Origin: Stenotrophomonas maltophilia
GTDB taxonomy: Bacteria > Pseudomonadota > Gammaproteobacteria > Xanthomonadales > Xanthomonadaceae
Length of the DNA stretch: 64,000 nucleotides
Direction: 5' to 3'
Assembly (NCBI GenBank): GCA_002387845.1
Contig: DGLB01000057.1
Coordinates: 1-64,000 of the forward strand
Part shown: one piece after another, positions 28,889 through 37,667 of the stretch
How positions within the stretch are numbered: the stretch's first letter is position 1
How the letters are laid out: every line of letters starts with the position of its first letter
The notes under the pieces: model-generated
Told to the model about the DNA's origin: nothing
The model's database searches: none
Seen by the model: the letters and a program-made list of their open reading frames with translations, nothing else
Translations under genes and position numbers: made by a program

Positions 28889-29317
28889 ATGCCCCAGGTA
28901 TTCCGCGAGCCGGTGTCGATCGATGCCCTCAACGCGCTCAGCCGCAACACCCTGATCGAGCACCTGGGCATTGTGTTCACCGCTGCCGGCGACGACTGGG
29001 TCAGCGCTACCATGCCGGTCGATGCCCGCACCCGCCAACCGTATGGTCTGCTGCACGGCGGTGCCTCGGTGGTGCTGGCCGAAACCCTGGGCAGCAGCGC
29101 CGGCAACCTGTGCGTGGACACCACCCAACAGGTCTGTGTCGGGCTGGAGATCAACGCCAACCACATCCGCGCGCAGCGCGGCGGCACCGTGACCGGCACG
29201 GCCCGGGCCGTGCATGTGGGCCGCAGCACCCACGTGTGGGACATCCGCATCGAGGACGAGGCCGGAAAGCTGGTGTGCACTTCGCGGCTGACCCTGGCCG
29301 TGGTCCCGGCGGCCTGA
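28889..29317 (+). CDS. Hotdog-fold thioesterase (PaaI/EntH-like)
   Basis: This protein of 142 residues has the hotdog signature: PYGLLHGGASVVLAETLGS, with the acid residue in AET, then NANHIRAQRGGTVTGTARAV. These enzymes cleave acyl- or aroyl-CoA, for example in menaquinone-type or proofreading pathways. The ATG is preceded by GGAGACG at workable spacing. It starts 27 bases after the phospholipase gene and is followed by an acyltransferase, making a lipid-themed cluster; whether they share substrate is not shown by sequence. Confidence 0.87.
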   Translation: MPQVFREPVSIDALNALSRNTLIEHLGIVFTAAGDDWVSATMPVDARTRQPYGLLHGGASVVLAETLGSSAGNLCVDTTQQVCVGLEINANHIRAQRGGTVTGTARAVHVGRSTHVWDIRIEDEAGKLVCTSRLTLAVVPAA

Positions 29318-29359
29318 GAACAGCTGGCAGACCCCGCTGCGCTGGAGTATCGTGCCCGG

Positions 29360-30151
29360 ATGACTTCCCCCACTTCGGCCCCGCGTGGCGGCGTGGCGCG
29401 TGTGTGCCGTTACCTGTACCGCGTTCCCTTGCTGCTGGTTCACGTCCTGCTGTTCCTGCCTCTGACCCTGATCGGCATGTTGCCGTTGTGGGCGCATGTG
29501 CGCGTGGGCGACCGCGCGCTCGGGCACGCCGTGGTCAACGCCTGGCAGGGCGGCTTGATGTGGATCTTCGGCTTCCGCCTGCAGCGCATCGGTACGCCGT
29601 TGCCCGGGGCGGTGCTGTTCGTGGCCAACCATGTCAGCTGGGTGGACATCAGCGTGCTGCACAGCCAGCGCATGATGGGGTTCGTGGCCAAGCGCGAGAT
29701 CGCCAGCTGGCCGGTGGTCGGTTGGCTGGCCGCACGTGGCCAGACCATCTTCCATCAGCGTGGCAGCACCGAATCGCTGGGCGGGGTGATGCAGGTCATG
29801 GTGGAGCGCCTGCAGGAAGGCAAGGCGGTGGGCGTGTTCCCGGAAGGCCGTACCCGTGGCGGCACCGAGGTCGGGCCGTTCCACGCGCGGATCTTCCAGG
29901 CCGCGGTGGAAACCCACGTGCCGGTACAGCCGGTGGCGCTGCGCTACGGCTGGCAGGGCGATGCCCAGACCATCGTGGCGTTCGGCCCGAAGGAAAGCTT
30001 CTTCGCCAATTTCCTGCGCCTGCTCGGTGAGCCGGCGCGGCGGGCCGAGGTGCACTTCCTCGACCCTATCGAAACCCACGATCTTGAAGGCCGTCGCCGC
30101 ATCGCCGAAACTTCGCGTGCGCGCATCGTGGCGGCCATGACGGCCGAGTAA
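29360..30151 (+). CDS. 1-acyl-sn-glycerol-3-phosphate acyltransferase-like
   Basis: This 263-residue inner-membrane acyltransferase starts with a hydrophobic segment (YRVPLLLVHVLLFLPLTLIG). Acyltransferase block I is NHVSWVD (His and Asp of HX4D). Block III is FPEGRTRGG and block IV contains VPVQPVALRY. Such enzymes transfer fatty acyl groups to lysophosphatidate or related lipids. It sits 42 bases after the thioesterase gene and before a YheT-like hydrolase. A PlsC-like activity fits, but an ornithine-lipid acyltransferase (OlsA-like) is also possible. Confidence 0.85.
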   Translation: MTSPTSAPRGGVARVCRYLYRVPLLLVHVLLFLPLTLIGMLPLWAHVRVGDRALGHAVVNAWQGGLMWIFGFRLQRIGTPLPGAVLFVANHVSWVDISVLHSQRMMGFVAKREIASWPVVGWLAARGQTIFHQRGSTESLGGVMQVMVERLQEGKAVGVFPEGRTRGGTEVGPFHARIFQAAVETHVPVQPVALRYGWQGDAQTIVAFGPKESFFANFLRLLGEPARRAEVHFLDPIETHDLEGRRRIAETSRARIVAAMTAE

Positions 30152-30205
30152 GACGATGGCGCCCGTTCACGCGCCCTCGTCGTTGTCCGTATCAGGCTCG
30201 CGCCC

Positions 30206-31198
30206 ATGTTGACCGCTGCCGACTACCGTCCGCCGCGTTGGCTGCGCAATCCGCACCTGCAGTCGATGCTCAGTTCCAGCCGCATGCGCATGCAGCGCGG
30301 CCTGGTGCTGCTTGCGGCCACCGGTGCGCTGACCGAAGAACTCATTCTGGACGGCGGCGAAGGCGTGCGCCTGCAGGGATGGCACAGCCGCATCGAAGGC
30401 CGTGAGCCGGTCGGCATGGCGCTGCTGCTGCATGGCTGGGAAGGCAGTGCCGAATCCAGCTACATGCGCATGACCGCCGCGCGCATGCTGGAGGCCGGCT
30501 ACGACGTGGTGCGGCTGAACTTCCGCGACCACGGCAACACCCACCACCTCAATCCCGGCATCTTCCATTCCAACCGCATCGACGAGGTGGTGCAGGCGGC
30601 CGGCGACATCGCCCGGCGCTGGCCGCAGCTGCCGCTGGTGGCCGCCGGCTACTCGCTGGGCGGCAACTTCGTGCTGCGGCTGGCGTTGCGCGCGCCGGAG
30701 GCCGGCGTACCGCTGCGCCGGGTGGCCTCGGTGTGTCCCGTGCTGGACCCGGCGATCACCATGGAAAGCATCGAAAACGGGCCGGCCATGTATGACTGGT
30801 ACTTCCGCCGCAAGTGGGCGGGGTCGCTGCGGCGCAAGCGCGACCTGTTCCCCGAGCTCAGCGACTGGGACGACCGCGTGCTGAAGCTGGACATCCGCGC
30901 GCTGACCGCGTGGCTGGTCGAGCACCACACCAGCTATGGTTCGCTGCAGGCCTACTTCGACGGCTACTCCATCGCCGGTGACCGCCTGGCCGCGCTGAGC
31001 GTGCCGGCCGACATCCTGATGGCCGAGGACGACCCGGTCATTCCGTATGCCACCTTCAATGGCTGGTGCCTGCCGGCCACCGCCCAGCTGGACATCGCGC
31101 CGTGGGGCGGCCACTGCGGGTTCCTGGAGAACTGGCGCGGCGACGGCTTCTCGGAACGCTGGGTGGCCGGGCGGCTGGGCCGCGAAGCGCTGCGCTGA
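30206..31198 (+). CDS. YheT-family alpha/beta hydrolase
   Basis: This 330-residue hydrolase has the YheT/ABHD entry RWLRNPHLQSML and an oxyanion region LLLHGWEGSAESSY. The nucleophile elbow is GYSLGG, with NFRDHGNTHHLN before it. The late Asp/His pair would be MAEDDPVIP and WGGHCGF. Family members act as esterases of unclear substrate. It follows the acyltransferase by 54 bases on the same strand, so co-transcription is possible. No signal peptide is seen. Confidence 0.87.
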   Translation: MLTAADYRPPRWLRNPHLQSMLSSSRMRMQRGLVLLAATGALTEELILDGGEGVRLQGWHSRIEGREPVGMALLLHGWEGSAESSYMRMTAARMLEAGYDVVRLNFRDHGNTHHLNPGIFHSNRIDEVVQAAGDIARRWPQLPLVAAGYSLGGNFVLRLALRAPEAGVPLRRVASVCPVLDPAITMESIENGPAMYDWYFRRKWAGSLRRKRDLFPELSDWDDRVLKLDIRALTAWLVEHHTSYGSLQAYFDGYSIAGDRLAALSVPADILMAEDDPVIPYATFNGWCLPATAQLDIAPWGGHCGFLENWRGDGFSERWVAGRLGREALR

Positions 31199-31260
31199 AG
31201 CGGGTAGGGTCAACCGGCAGGGTGTCTTACAATCGGGGTTTGAGCCCAAGCCGGACTGTC

Positions 31261-33330
31261 ATGCAAGACCAGATTGTTGATGCCCTGCGCCGCAATGCGG
31301 CCGATGAAGCCGTGCAGCTGGCGCGGGAGTGGACCCAGGCCGAGCCGGCGCAGCCGCAGGCGCACCGCTGGCTGGCCCTGGCGCTGCAGCAGCAGAGCCA
31401 GTACGACGCCGCGCTGGAAAGCCTGCAGCAGGCCCTGGGGCTGGACCCGGACAACGCCGAACTGCACCTGCAGCACGCCGGCCTGCTGCTGGCCCTGCGC
31501 CAGTTCGATGCCGCCGGCAGTGCGCTGGACCGTACCGCCACGCTCAACCCGAACGAGCACTCGGCCTATGTGATGCAGGCGCACCTGGCACTGGCCCGCA
31601 GCGATGTGGATGAGGCTGAACGGATCACCCGCCTGGCCGCCCGCGTCGACGAAGACCACCCCGAAGTGGTGGCCCTGCTGGGCATGATCGCGTTGCGCCG
31701 CAACGACCACGACCGTGCCCTGGCGCTGCTGTCGGCCGCCAGCCAGATGCTGCCCAACGACGCGCGCGTGCTGTACGCGCTGGGCTTCGCGCACATGGGC
31801 AAGGGCACCCTGGCCTTCGCCGAACAGGCGTTCCGTCGCGTGCTGGAACAGAATCCGAACATCACCTCGCTGCATGGCCTGCTGGTGCAGCTGGCACTGC
31901 GCCAGGGCAACGTGGACGGTGCGGCCGAGACCCTGGGCCAGCTGCTGGCGCGCCCGGACGGCGATTCGCCGGGGCTGCGCCGCCTCGGCGGTGAACTGGC
32001 CCTGCAGGCCGGCCAGCCGCTGCAGGCGCTGGAACACCTGCTGCCGGTGCTGGAGCAGTGGCCGGGCGACCGCCAGACCCTGCAGCTGCTGCTGGTGGCC
32101 TGGCAGCGGCTGGGCCGCGAAGCGCAGGCCCGCGAAGTGCTGGATGCGGCGCTGGAGAACCACCCGCAGGAACACAACCTGTGGCTGGCGCGCCTGTCGG
32201 TGGAACCGGTCGGCAGTGAGGACGCCACGGCGGTGGTCGAGCGCTGGCTGAGCGCCATGCCTGAGCACCTGCCGGCGCTGGAAACCCGCATGCGCCTGCA
32301 TGACATGCAGAACGACGCCGACGGTGCCGAAGCCGTGGCGCGTCGCATCGTGGCGATCGAGCCGGGCCGCGTCACCGGCGAAACCCGCCTGGTGGAAGCC
32401 CTGCTGGCACGCGATGCGGATGCCGCCATCGCCCACGTGCAGGCCCTGATGGACACGGCCCCGGACGCGGCGAAGAACGACCTGCGCGCCTGGCTGGGTG
32501 CGGTGCAGGATCGCGCCGGCCGCCCGGCCGACGCGCTGGCCACCTGGGCCGGCCTGCATGCCGACGAGGCCGCGCGTCGCCTGCCGCTGCCGCCGCAGGC
32601 CAAGGCTCCGCTGAGCTGGCCCGACAAGGGCGAGATCGCCTCCGACGCCGCCGCACGCCCGATGTTCGTCTGGGGCGCACCCGGTTCCGGCGTGGAGCGC
32701 GTGATCGCCGCCATCGCCGCTGCCAGCCCGGTGCTGCGTGGCGATCGCTTCGGTCCCACCCCGCCCAACGATGCCTTCCAGAGCTACCACACCCTGCAGG
32801 ACCTCTCGACCGGAAAGCTGGACCCCGTGCAGCTGGTGGCCCGCTGGCGCGAGGCGCTGGCCGAGCGCGGTCTGGCCGACGCCAACGTGATCGACTGGCT
32901 GCTGTGGTGGGACAACGCCCTGCTGTGGTCGCTGCGCCCGCAGCTGCCGGAAGGCCGCCTGCTGGTGGTGCTGCGTGACCCGCGCGACATGCTGCTGCAG
33001 TGGCTGGCACACGGTGCACCGGCTCCGTTCGCGGTCAACTCGGTCAACGAAGCGGCCGAGTGGCTCGCGCGCGCGCTGGCCCAGGTCGCCACCCTGCACG
33101 AACAGGATCTGTACCCGCACGCGCTGGTGCGCATCGACAACATCGGCAACGACCCGGCGGCCATGGCCGAGTACCTGGGCGGGCTGTTCGGCGTGGTCAT
33201 GCCGCCCGCGCAGACCCTGGGTCCGGCGCGCCTGCCGGCCGGTCACTGGCGCAACTACCAGAACGAACTGTCTGCCGCGTTCGCGCAGCTGACGCCGGTT
33301 GCGGTCCGCCTGGGTTATTCGGAAGCGTAA
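31261..33330 (+). CDS. TPR protein with degenerate sulfotransferase-like domain
   Basis: This 689-residue cytoplasmic protein is made of about a dozen TPR-like helices (for example DAALESLQQALGLDPDNAEL) followed, from about residue 460, by a sulfotransferase-like region. The 5' binding loop reads PMFVWGAPGSGVERVI, where active family members have PRSGTT. The 3' region reads LLVVLRDPRDMLLQWL and a GHWRNYQNEL end is present. Loss of the Arg and Thr residues makes PAPS binding doubtful. It lies downstream of the YheT-like gene and 9 bases before the PEBP gene. Confidence 0.75.
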   Translation: MQDQIVDALRRNAADEAVQLAREWTQAEPAQPQAHRWLALALQQQSQYDAALESLQQALGLDPDNAELHLQHAGLLLALRQFDAAGSALDRTATLNPNEHSAYVMQAHLALARSDVDEAERITRLAARVDEDHPEVVALLGMIALRRNDHDRALALLSAASQMLPNDARVLYALGFAHMGKGTLAFAEQAFRRVLEQNPNITSLHGLLVQLALRQGNVDGAAETLGQLLARPDGDSPGLRRLGGELALQAGQPLQALEHLLPVLEQWPGDRQTLQLLLVAWQRLGREAQAREVLDAALENHPQEHNLWLARLSVEPVGSEDATAVVERWLSAMPEHLPALETRMRLHDMQNDADGAEAVARRIVAIEPGRVTGETRLVEALLARDADAAIAHVQALMDTAPDAAKNDLRAWLGAVQDRAGRPADALATWAGLHADEAARRLPLPPQAKAPLSWPDKGEIASDAAARPMFVWGAPGSGVERVIAAIAAASPVLRGDRFGPTPPNDAFQSYHTLQDLSTGKLDPVQLVARWREALAERGLADANVIDWLLWWDNALLWSLRPQLPEGRLLVVLRDPRDMLLQWLAHGAPAPFAVNSVNEAAEWLARALAQVATLHEQDLYPHALVRIDNIGNDPAAMAEYLGGLFGVVMPPAQTLGPARLPAGHWRNYQNELSAAFAQLTPVAVRLGYSEA

Positions 33331-33339
33331 GGAGCCCCC

Positions 33340-33951
33340 ATGAAGTTGAGCAGCACCAGCCTGGTCAATGGCCAGCCGATTCCCGCCACGTTCGCCGCCG
33401 GCGATGCCAACGGCTTTGCCGGCAACCGCAACCCGCAGCTGGCCTGGAGCGAGGTGCCCGAGGGCACCCGTTCGTTTGCGCTGCTGTGCATCGACCCCGA
33501 CGTGCCGACCGTGCCTGAAACGGTCGGTCGCCACGATCGCACGGTACCGGCCGACCAGCCGCGCGCACCGTTCATTCACTGGGCCATGGCCGACATTCCC
33601 GCCGACGTGCGAGAGCTGGCCGAAGGCAGCTGCAGCGAAGGCTTCACCGTGAAGGGCAAGCCGCAGCCGGCCGGCCCGGCCGGGGCCCGCCAGGGATTGA
33701 ACGACTTCACCGGCTGGTTCGCCGGCAATGCCGACATGGAAGGGCAGTACCTGGGCTATGACGGCCCGTACCCGCCGTTCAACGACGAGCTCGTGCACCG
33801 CTACTTCTTCCGCGTGTTCGCGCTGGACGTGGCGACGCTGGAGCTGCCGACACCGTTCACCGCGGCCGATGTGCAGCGGGCGATGCAGGGGCACGTGCTG
33901 GCCGAGGCCAGCCTGCATGGGACCTACACGTTGAATCCGGCGCTGGCCTGA
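33340..33951 (+). CDS. YbhB/YbcL-family (PEBP) protein
   Basis: This 203-residue cytoplasmic protein of the phosphatidylethanolamine-binding family has RNPQLAWSEVPEGTRSFALL, the anion-pocket segment FIHWAMADIP, and YDGPYPPFNDELVHRYFF. The bacterial function is not established. GGAGCCCCC before the ATG serves as ribosome site. It begins nine bases after the TPR gene and is followed by a GC hairpin at 33960-33980, which ends the run. Confidence 0.9.
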   Translation: MKLSSTSLVNGQPIPATFAAGDANGFAGNRNPQLAWSEVPEGTRSFALLCIDPDVPTVPETVGRHDRTVPADQPRAPFIHWAMADIPADVRELAEGSCSEGFTVKGKPQPAGPAGARQGLNDFTGWFAGNADMEGQYLGYDGPYPPFNDELVHRYFFRVFALDVATLELPTPFTAADVQRAMQGHVLAEASLHGTYTLNPALA

Positions 33952-33959
33952 GATCCGCA

Positions 33960-33980
33960 GGGCCGGCGTTCGGCCGGCCC
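33960..33980. terminator. GC-rich hairpin between convergent genes
   Basis: GGGCCGGC and GCCGGCCC form an 8-bp stem with a five-base loop between convergent genes. No T run follows on either strand, so termination is only suggested by position. Confidence 0.45.
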
Positions 33981-33993
33981 ACGCGGTGCGGGA

Positions 33994-34824
33994 TTATTTC
34001 TCGACCGCTGATTCCACCACCATGTCCAGCACATACGCCTGCGACGGCGCATCGGCCGGCGGGTTGGCAATGGCAAAGCGCTTCACCCGCAGCACGTTGC
34101 GGGTGCCCGGCGCATGCGTGTACCCCTCGATGCTGCTGTAGAAGTTCTCGAATGCCCCCGGCGTTCCAACCTTCAATCCGTTGTCGTCGAACTTCACTTC
34201 GCGGGTCTGCAGGCACTGCATGTCGCGGATCAGCGGGTGCGGGCAGGGCTTGGTCTGCGCGGCCACTTCAATGAACACGGTTTCGCCCGGGCCACCAAAG
34301 CGCGTTTCCGCGGTCGGACGCGGCCCGAACACCAGCACGTCGCCGCCGGTGGTGCGCAGGGTCAGCTGGTCGTTGCTGCCCAGGTCGGCCTTCAACGCGC
34401 CTTCCAGGCGCGAACCCACGGCCTGGTCCAGCGCCATCAGCGCGTTGTCAGTGCAGGCCATCATGGTCGAGGCCAGCGGTGAGATTGTCAGCGTGCCATC
34501 GGCCAGGGTGTAGCCGCCGCCCATGCGGTTGCAGGTGTTGCTGACCGCCACGCGGCCGTCCACGAAGTCCAGCGTGACCGGCTTTTCGGTCCGCGCGAAC
34601 AGCGCATCAATGCGCTTGCCGCTGCTGTCGGTGGCGCTTTCCAGCACCCAGTGGTTGGCCAGCAGCTGCTGCGCGTCCAGCTTCGCCACCGCCTTCTGGT
34701 CGGCGGCTGCGGTCGGGGCCGGGGCCAGCTCGTCGCGGCCCGGGCCACCCGGGGCTTCGTTGGACGGGTTGCTGCAGGCAGCCAGCAGGGCCAGCGGCAG
34801 AATCAGCATCAGGTTGCGTTTCAT
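33994..34824 (-). CDS. META/DUF4377 domain lipoprotein
   Basis: This 276-residue lipoprotein has leader MKRNLMLILPLALLAACSN with lipobox LAAC. A META/HslJ-type domain (NHWVLESATDSSGKRI, VSNTCNRMGGGYTL) is followed by a DUF4377 domain (TKPCPHPLIRDMQCLQTREV). META domains occur in envelope heat-shock and stress proteins. The second of two in-frame ATGs was chosen because AAGGAG lies at normal distance from it and abuts the first ATG. The gene is single and convergent with the PEBP gene. Confidence 0.85.
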   Translation of the reverse strand: MKRNLMLILPLALLAACSNPSNEAPGGPGRDELAPAPTAAADQKAVAKLDAQQLLANHWVLESATDSSGKRIDALFARTEKPVTLDFVDGRVAVSNTCNRMGGGYTLADGTLTISPLASTMMACTDNALMALDQAVGSRLEGALKADLGSNDQLTLRTTGGDVLVFGPRPTAETRFGGPGETVFIEVAAQTKPCPHPLIRDMQCLQTREVKFDDNGLKVGTPGAFENFYSSIEGYTHAPGTRNVLRVKRFAIANPPADAPSQAYVLDMVVESAVEK

Positions 34825-34896
34825 GAGCATCTCCTTGAAGAACGCGGGATTGAACGCGGGAACACGCCGGATGGGGTTACCCGCGCGCCGGCCTGT

Positions 34897-35691
34897 TCAG
34901 CTACCGGCAGGCAGCCACAGCAGCAGGCCCACGCCCAGCGCGATGCGGTAGAACGCAAACGCCGTGAACCGGTGCTGCTTGATGTAGCCCAGCAACCACT
35001 TCACTACGACGAAGCCGGTGATGATGGCGGCAACAAAGGCCACACCGACGTCGGTCCAGTTCTCGCTGGCCAGCTTGCCGTCCTTGGCCAGTTCCAGGAA
35101 CGCGTAGGCACTGGCGGCGAACATGGTCGGAATGCCGACCAGGAACACGAATTCAGTTGCCGCCGCGCGCCGGCTCAGGCCGAACAGCATCGCCACGAAA
35201 ATCGCCGAGGCCGAGCGCGAGGTGCCCGGGAACACGCCCGCCACCACCTGTGCCAGGCCGACCAGCACCGCTACCGTCCAGGTCACCTCGGTGCGGTCGG
35301 GCAGCTTGGCGGTGCGCGCCTCCACCAGCAGCATCCAGATGCCGCCGATGATCAGCGCCCACGCAATCGGGGTGACCGTTTCCGGCAGCTCCCAGCCGGC
35401 CAGGCGCACCGGCAGGCCTACCACGGCGGTGACCAGGAACGCCGTGCCCAGCTTCAGTACGTAATCGCGGTTGGCTTTCTCATGCAGGCCGGTGGCCAGC
35501 TGCCACAGGCGCTGGCGGAACACCAGGGTGATCGCCAGGATCGCACCGGCCTGGATCACGATGTTGAAGAAGTCCGAGCGCTCGCCCAGCCAGTGCTGGG
35601 CGATCAGCAGATGGCCGGTGCTGGAGATGGGGAGGAATTCGGTAAGACCTTCAAGAATGCCCAACAGCAGGGCGGAAAGCAGATCGGACAT
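34897..35691 (-). CDS. uppP: Undecaprenyl-diphosphate phosphatase
   Basis: This 264-residue polytopic membrane protein regenerates undecaprenyl phosphate, the lipid carrier for peptidoglycan. Both family signatures are present: EGLTEFLPISSTGHLLIAQ near the N terminus, and PGTSRSASAIFVAMLFGLSR in the second half. Length and about eight membrane helices match UppP/BacA. It reads away from glnA, with a SMAG dimer directly upstream. The next gene downstream is the META lipoprotein. Confidence 0.95.
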   Translation of the reverse strand: MSDLLSALLLGILEGLTEFLPISSTGHLLIAQHWLGERSDFFNIVIQAGAILAITLVFRQRLWQLATGLHEKANRDYVLKLGTAFLVTAVVGLPVRLAGWELPETVTPIAWALIIGGIWMLLVEARTAKLPDRTEVTWTVAVLVGLAQVVAGVFPGTSRSASAIFVAMLFGLSRRAAATEFVFLVGIPTMFAASAYAFLELAKDGKLASENWTDVGVAFVAAIITGFVVVKWLLGYIKQHRFTAFAFYRIALGVGLLLWLPAGS

Positions 35692-35703
35692 CGGCGGCTC
35701 AAT

Positions 35704-35769
35704 GTAGCGCCGGGCTTGCCCGGCTGCGTGTAAATACGGATCGCGTCAGCCGGGCAAGCCCGGCGCTGC
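35704..35769. repeat. SMAG palindrome pair, inverted
   Basis: Two units face each other between uppP and the glnA control region. The first has a GTAG head and GCCGGGC/GCCCGGC stem (35704-35727). The second is inverted (35747-35769) and ends GCTGC rather than GCTAC. Confidence 0.75.
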
Positions 35770-35790
35770 ACAATATAAAACATCCCACCA

Positions 35791-35807
35791 CGCACCAAAT
35801 GTGTGCA
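35791..35807. promoter_or_regulatory. NtrC-type binding site 1 upstream of glnA
   Basis: On the minus strand it reads TGCACACATTTGGTGCG, close to the NtrC consensus TGCAC-N5-TGGTGCA. Its centre lies about 110 bases upstream of the sigma-54 promoter. Confidence 0.6.
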
Positions 35808-35819
35808 CCATCAGGCCAT

Positions 35820-35836
35820 TGCACCGAATTGGTGCG
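35820..35836. promoter_or_regulatory. NtrC-type binding site 2 upstream of glnA
   Basis: TGCACCGAATTGGTGCG matches the NtrC consensus in both half-sites. Its centre is 29 bases from site 1 and about 80 bases from the sigma-54 promoter, a normal enhancer distance. Confidence 0.65.
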
Positions 35837-35900
35837 CACCGTTCAGGCGCAGCCCGCCCCTCCAGCCAGCCAAATCAACAACTTGTGAAGCCCGAAAAGT

Positions 35901-35916
35901 TGGCACGGGGATTGCT
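35901..35916 (+). promoter_or_regulatory. Sigma-54 promoter of glnA
   Basis: TGGCACGGGGATTGCT contains the -24 GG and -12 GC elements at exact spacing and matches the RpoN consensus TGGCAC-N5-TTGCW. It lies 38 bases before the glnA ATG. With the two upstream NtrC-type sites it predicts induction under nitrogen limitation. Confidence 0.85.
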
Positions 35917-35954
35917 CTATCTACCCAGGCAATCACCCATTCGAGGTTTCACCG

Positions 35955-37364
35955 ATGTCCGTGGAAAACGTTGAGAAGCTGATCAAGGACAACCAGATCG
36001 AGTTCATCGACCTGCGCTTTGTCGATATGCGTGGCGTCGAGCAGCACGTCACCTTCCCGGTCAGCATCGTGGAACCGTCGCTGTTTGAAGAAGGCAAGAT
36101 GTTTGACGGCAGCTCCATCGCCGGCTGGAAGGGCATCAACGAATCGGACATGGTCCTGCTGCCGGATCCGGCCAGCGCCTACGTCGACCCGTTCTACGCC
36201 GACCCGACCCTGGTGATCAGCTGCGACATCCTCGACCCGGCCACCATGCAGCCGTATGGCCGCTGCCCGCGCGGCATCGCCAAGCGCGCCGAGGCCTACC
36301 TGAAGTCCTCCGGCATCGCCGAATCGGCCTTCTTCGGCCCGGAACCGGAATTCTTCATCTTTGATTCCGTGCGTTTCGCCAACGACATGGGCAACACCTT
36401 CTTCAAGGTCGACTCCGAAGAGGCCGCCTGGAACACCGGTGCCAAGTACGACGGTGCCAACAGCGGCTACCGTCCGGCCGTGAAGGGCGGTTACTTCCCG
36501 GTTCCGCCGACCGACTCGCTGCACGACCTGCGCGCTGAAATGTGCAAGACGCTGGCCCAGGTCGGCATCGAAGTCGAAGTGCAGCACCACGAAGTGGCCA
36601 CCGCCGGCCAGTGCGAAATCGGCACCAAGTTCAGCACCCTGGTGCAGAAGGCCGACGAACTGCTGCGCATGAAGCACGTCATCAAGAACGTCGCTCACCG
36701 CAACGGCAAGACCGCCACCTTCATGCCCAAGCCGATCGTCGGCGACAACGGCAGCGGCATGCACGTGCACCAGTCGCTGTCCAAGGGCGGCACCAACCTG
36801 TTCTCCGGCGACGGCTACGGCGGCCTGAGCCAGCTGGCGCTGTGGTACATCGGCGGCATCTTCAAGCACGCCAAGGCCATCAACGCCTTCTCCAACTCCG
36901 GCACCAACAGCTACAAGCGTCTGGTTCCGGGCTTCGAAGCCCCGGTGATGCTGGCCTACTCGGCCCGCAACCGTTCGGCCTCGTGCCGCATTCCGTGGGT
37001 CTCCAACCCGAAGGCGCGTCGTATTGAAATGCGCTTCCCGGACCCGATCCAGTCCGGCTACCTGACCTTCACCGCGCTGATGATGGCCGGCCTGGACGGC
37101 ATCAAGAACCAGATCGACCCGGGCGCACCGAGCGACAAGGACCTGTACGACCTGCCGCCGGAAGAAGAAAAGCTGATTCCGCAGGTCTGCTCCTCGCTCG
37201 ACCAGGCCCTGGAAGCGCTGGACAAGGACCGTGAATTCCTCAAGGCCGGCGGCGTCATGAGCGACGACTTCATCGACGGCTACATCGCGCTGAAGATGCA
37301 GGAAGTCACCAAGTTCCGTGCGGCGACCCACCCGCTGGAATACCAGCTGTACTACGCCAACTGA
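35955..37364 (+). CDS. glnA: Type I glutamine synthetase
   Basis: This 469-residue cytoplasmic enzyme makes glutamine from glutamate, ammonia and ATP as a dodecamer. Visible signatures are FDGSSIAGWKGINESDM, GPEPEFFIFD, the ATP-binding NGKTATFMPKP segment, and RIEMRFPD. The adenylylation tyrosine is present at residue 398 (KDLYDLPPEE), so control by GlnE is likely. The gene has a sigma-54 promoter and NtrC-type sites upstream. glnK and amtB follow after a 303-base spacer with two strong stem-loops. Confidence 0.97.
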   Translation: MSVENVEKLIKDNQIEFIDLRFVDMRGVEQHVTFPVSIVEPSLFEEGKMFDGSSIAGWKGINESDMVLLPDPASAYVDPFYADPTLVISCDILDPATMQPYGRCPRGIAKRAEAYLKSSGIAESAFFGPEPEFFIFDSVRFANDMGNTFFKVDSEEAAWNTGAKYDGANSGYRPAVKGGYFPVPPTDSLHDLRAEMCKTLAQVGIEVEVQHHEVATAGQCEIGTKFSTLVQKADELLRMKHVIKNVAHRNGKTATFMPKPIVGDNGSGMHVHQSLSKGGTNLFSGDGYGGLSQLALWYIGGIFKHAKAINAFSNSGTNSYKRLVPGFEAPVMLAYSARNRSASCRIPWVSNPKARRIEMRFPDPIQSGYLTFTALMMAGLDGIKNQIDPGAPSDKDLYDLPPEEEKLIPQVCSSLDQALEALDKDREFLKAGGVMSDDFIDGYIALKMQEVTKFRAATHPLEYQLYYAN

Positions 37365-37373
37365 GCAACCAGG

Positions 37374-37415
37374 TGGCGACGACGAAGGGCATCCCTCCCA
37401 CCTTCGTCGTCGCCA
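37374..37415 (+). terminator. Long stem-loop after glnA
   Basis: TGGCGACGACGAAGG and its perfect complement form a 15-bp stem with a 12-base loop starting nine bases after the glnA stop. No T run follows, so it may protect the glnA mRNA end or cause partial termination before glnK. Confidence 0.6.
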
Positions 37416-37580
37416 TCGCCTTGCGGCTGGGGAGCCGCAACGCACGCACCACCGCACCACGCACCACCAGGGGCAAGAGAGACCGGACGCTGCATGGGCC
37501 TTCCTCCCTCCCGCGTCACCGCTGGCGTCGCCCGTAACGGGCGTCGGCACGGCGTGGTCCACGCATCGTTCGGCGCGACA

Positions 37581-37610
37581 ACCGGCGGCCATGTGCAAGT
37601 GGCCGCCGGT
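37581..37610 (+). other. Second stem-loop in the glnA-glnK spacer
   Basis: ACCGGCGGCCA and TGGCCGCCGGT form an 11-bp perfect stem with an 8-base loop, 57 bases before glnK. The rest of the 303-base spacer shows no open gene and no good sigma-54 promoter. Confidence 0.5.
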
Positions 37611-37667
37611 TGACCTGACGCTGGCCTGCTGCGGCAGGCCGGTTCCATCCACCATCGGGACATGCGC

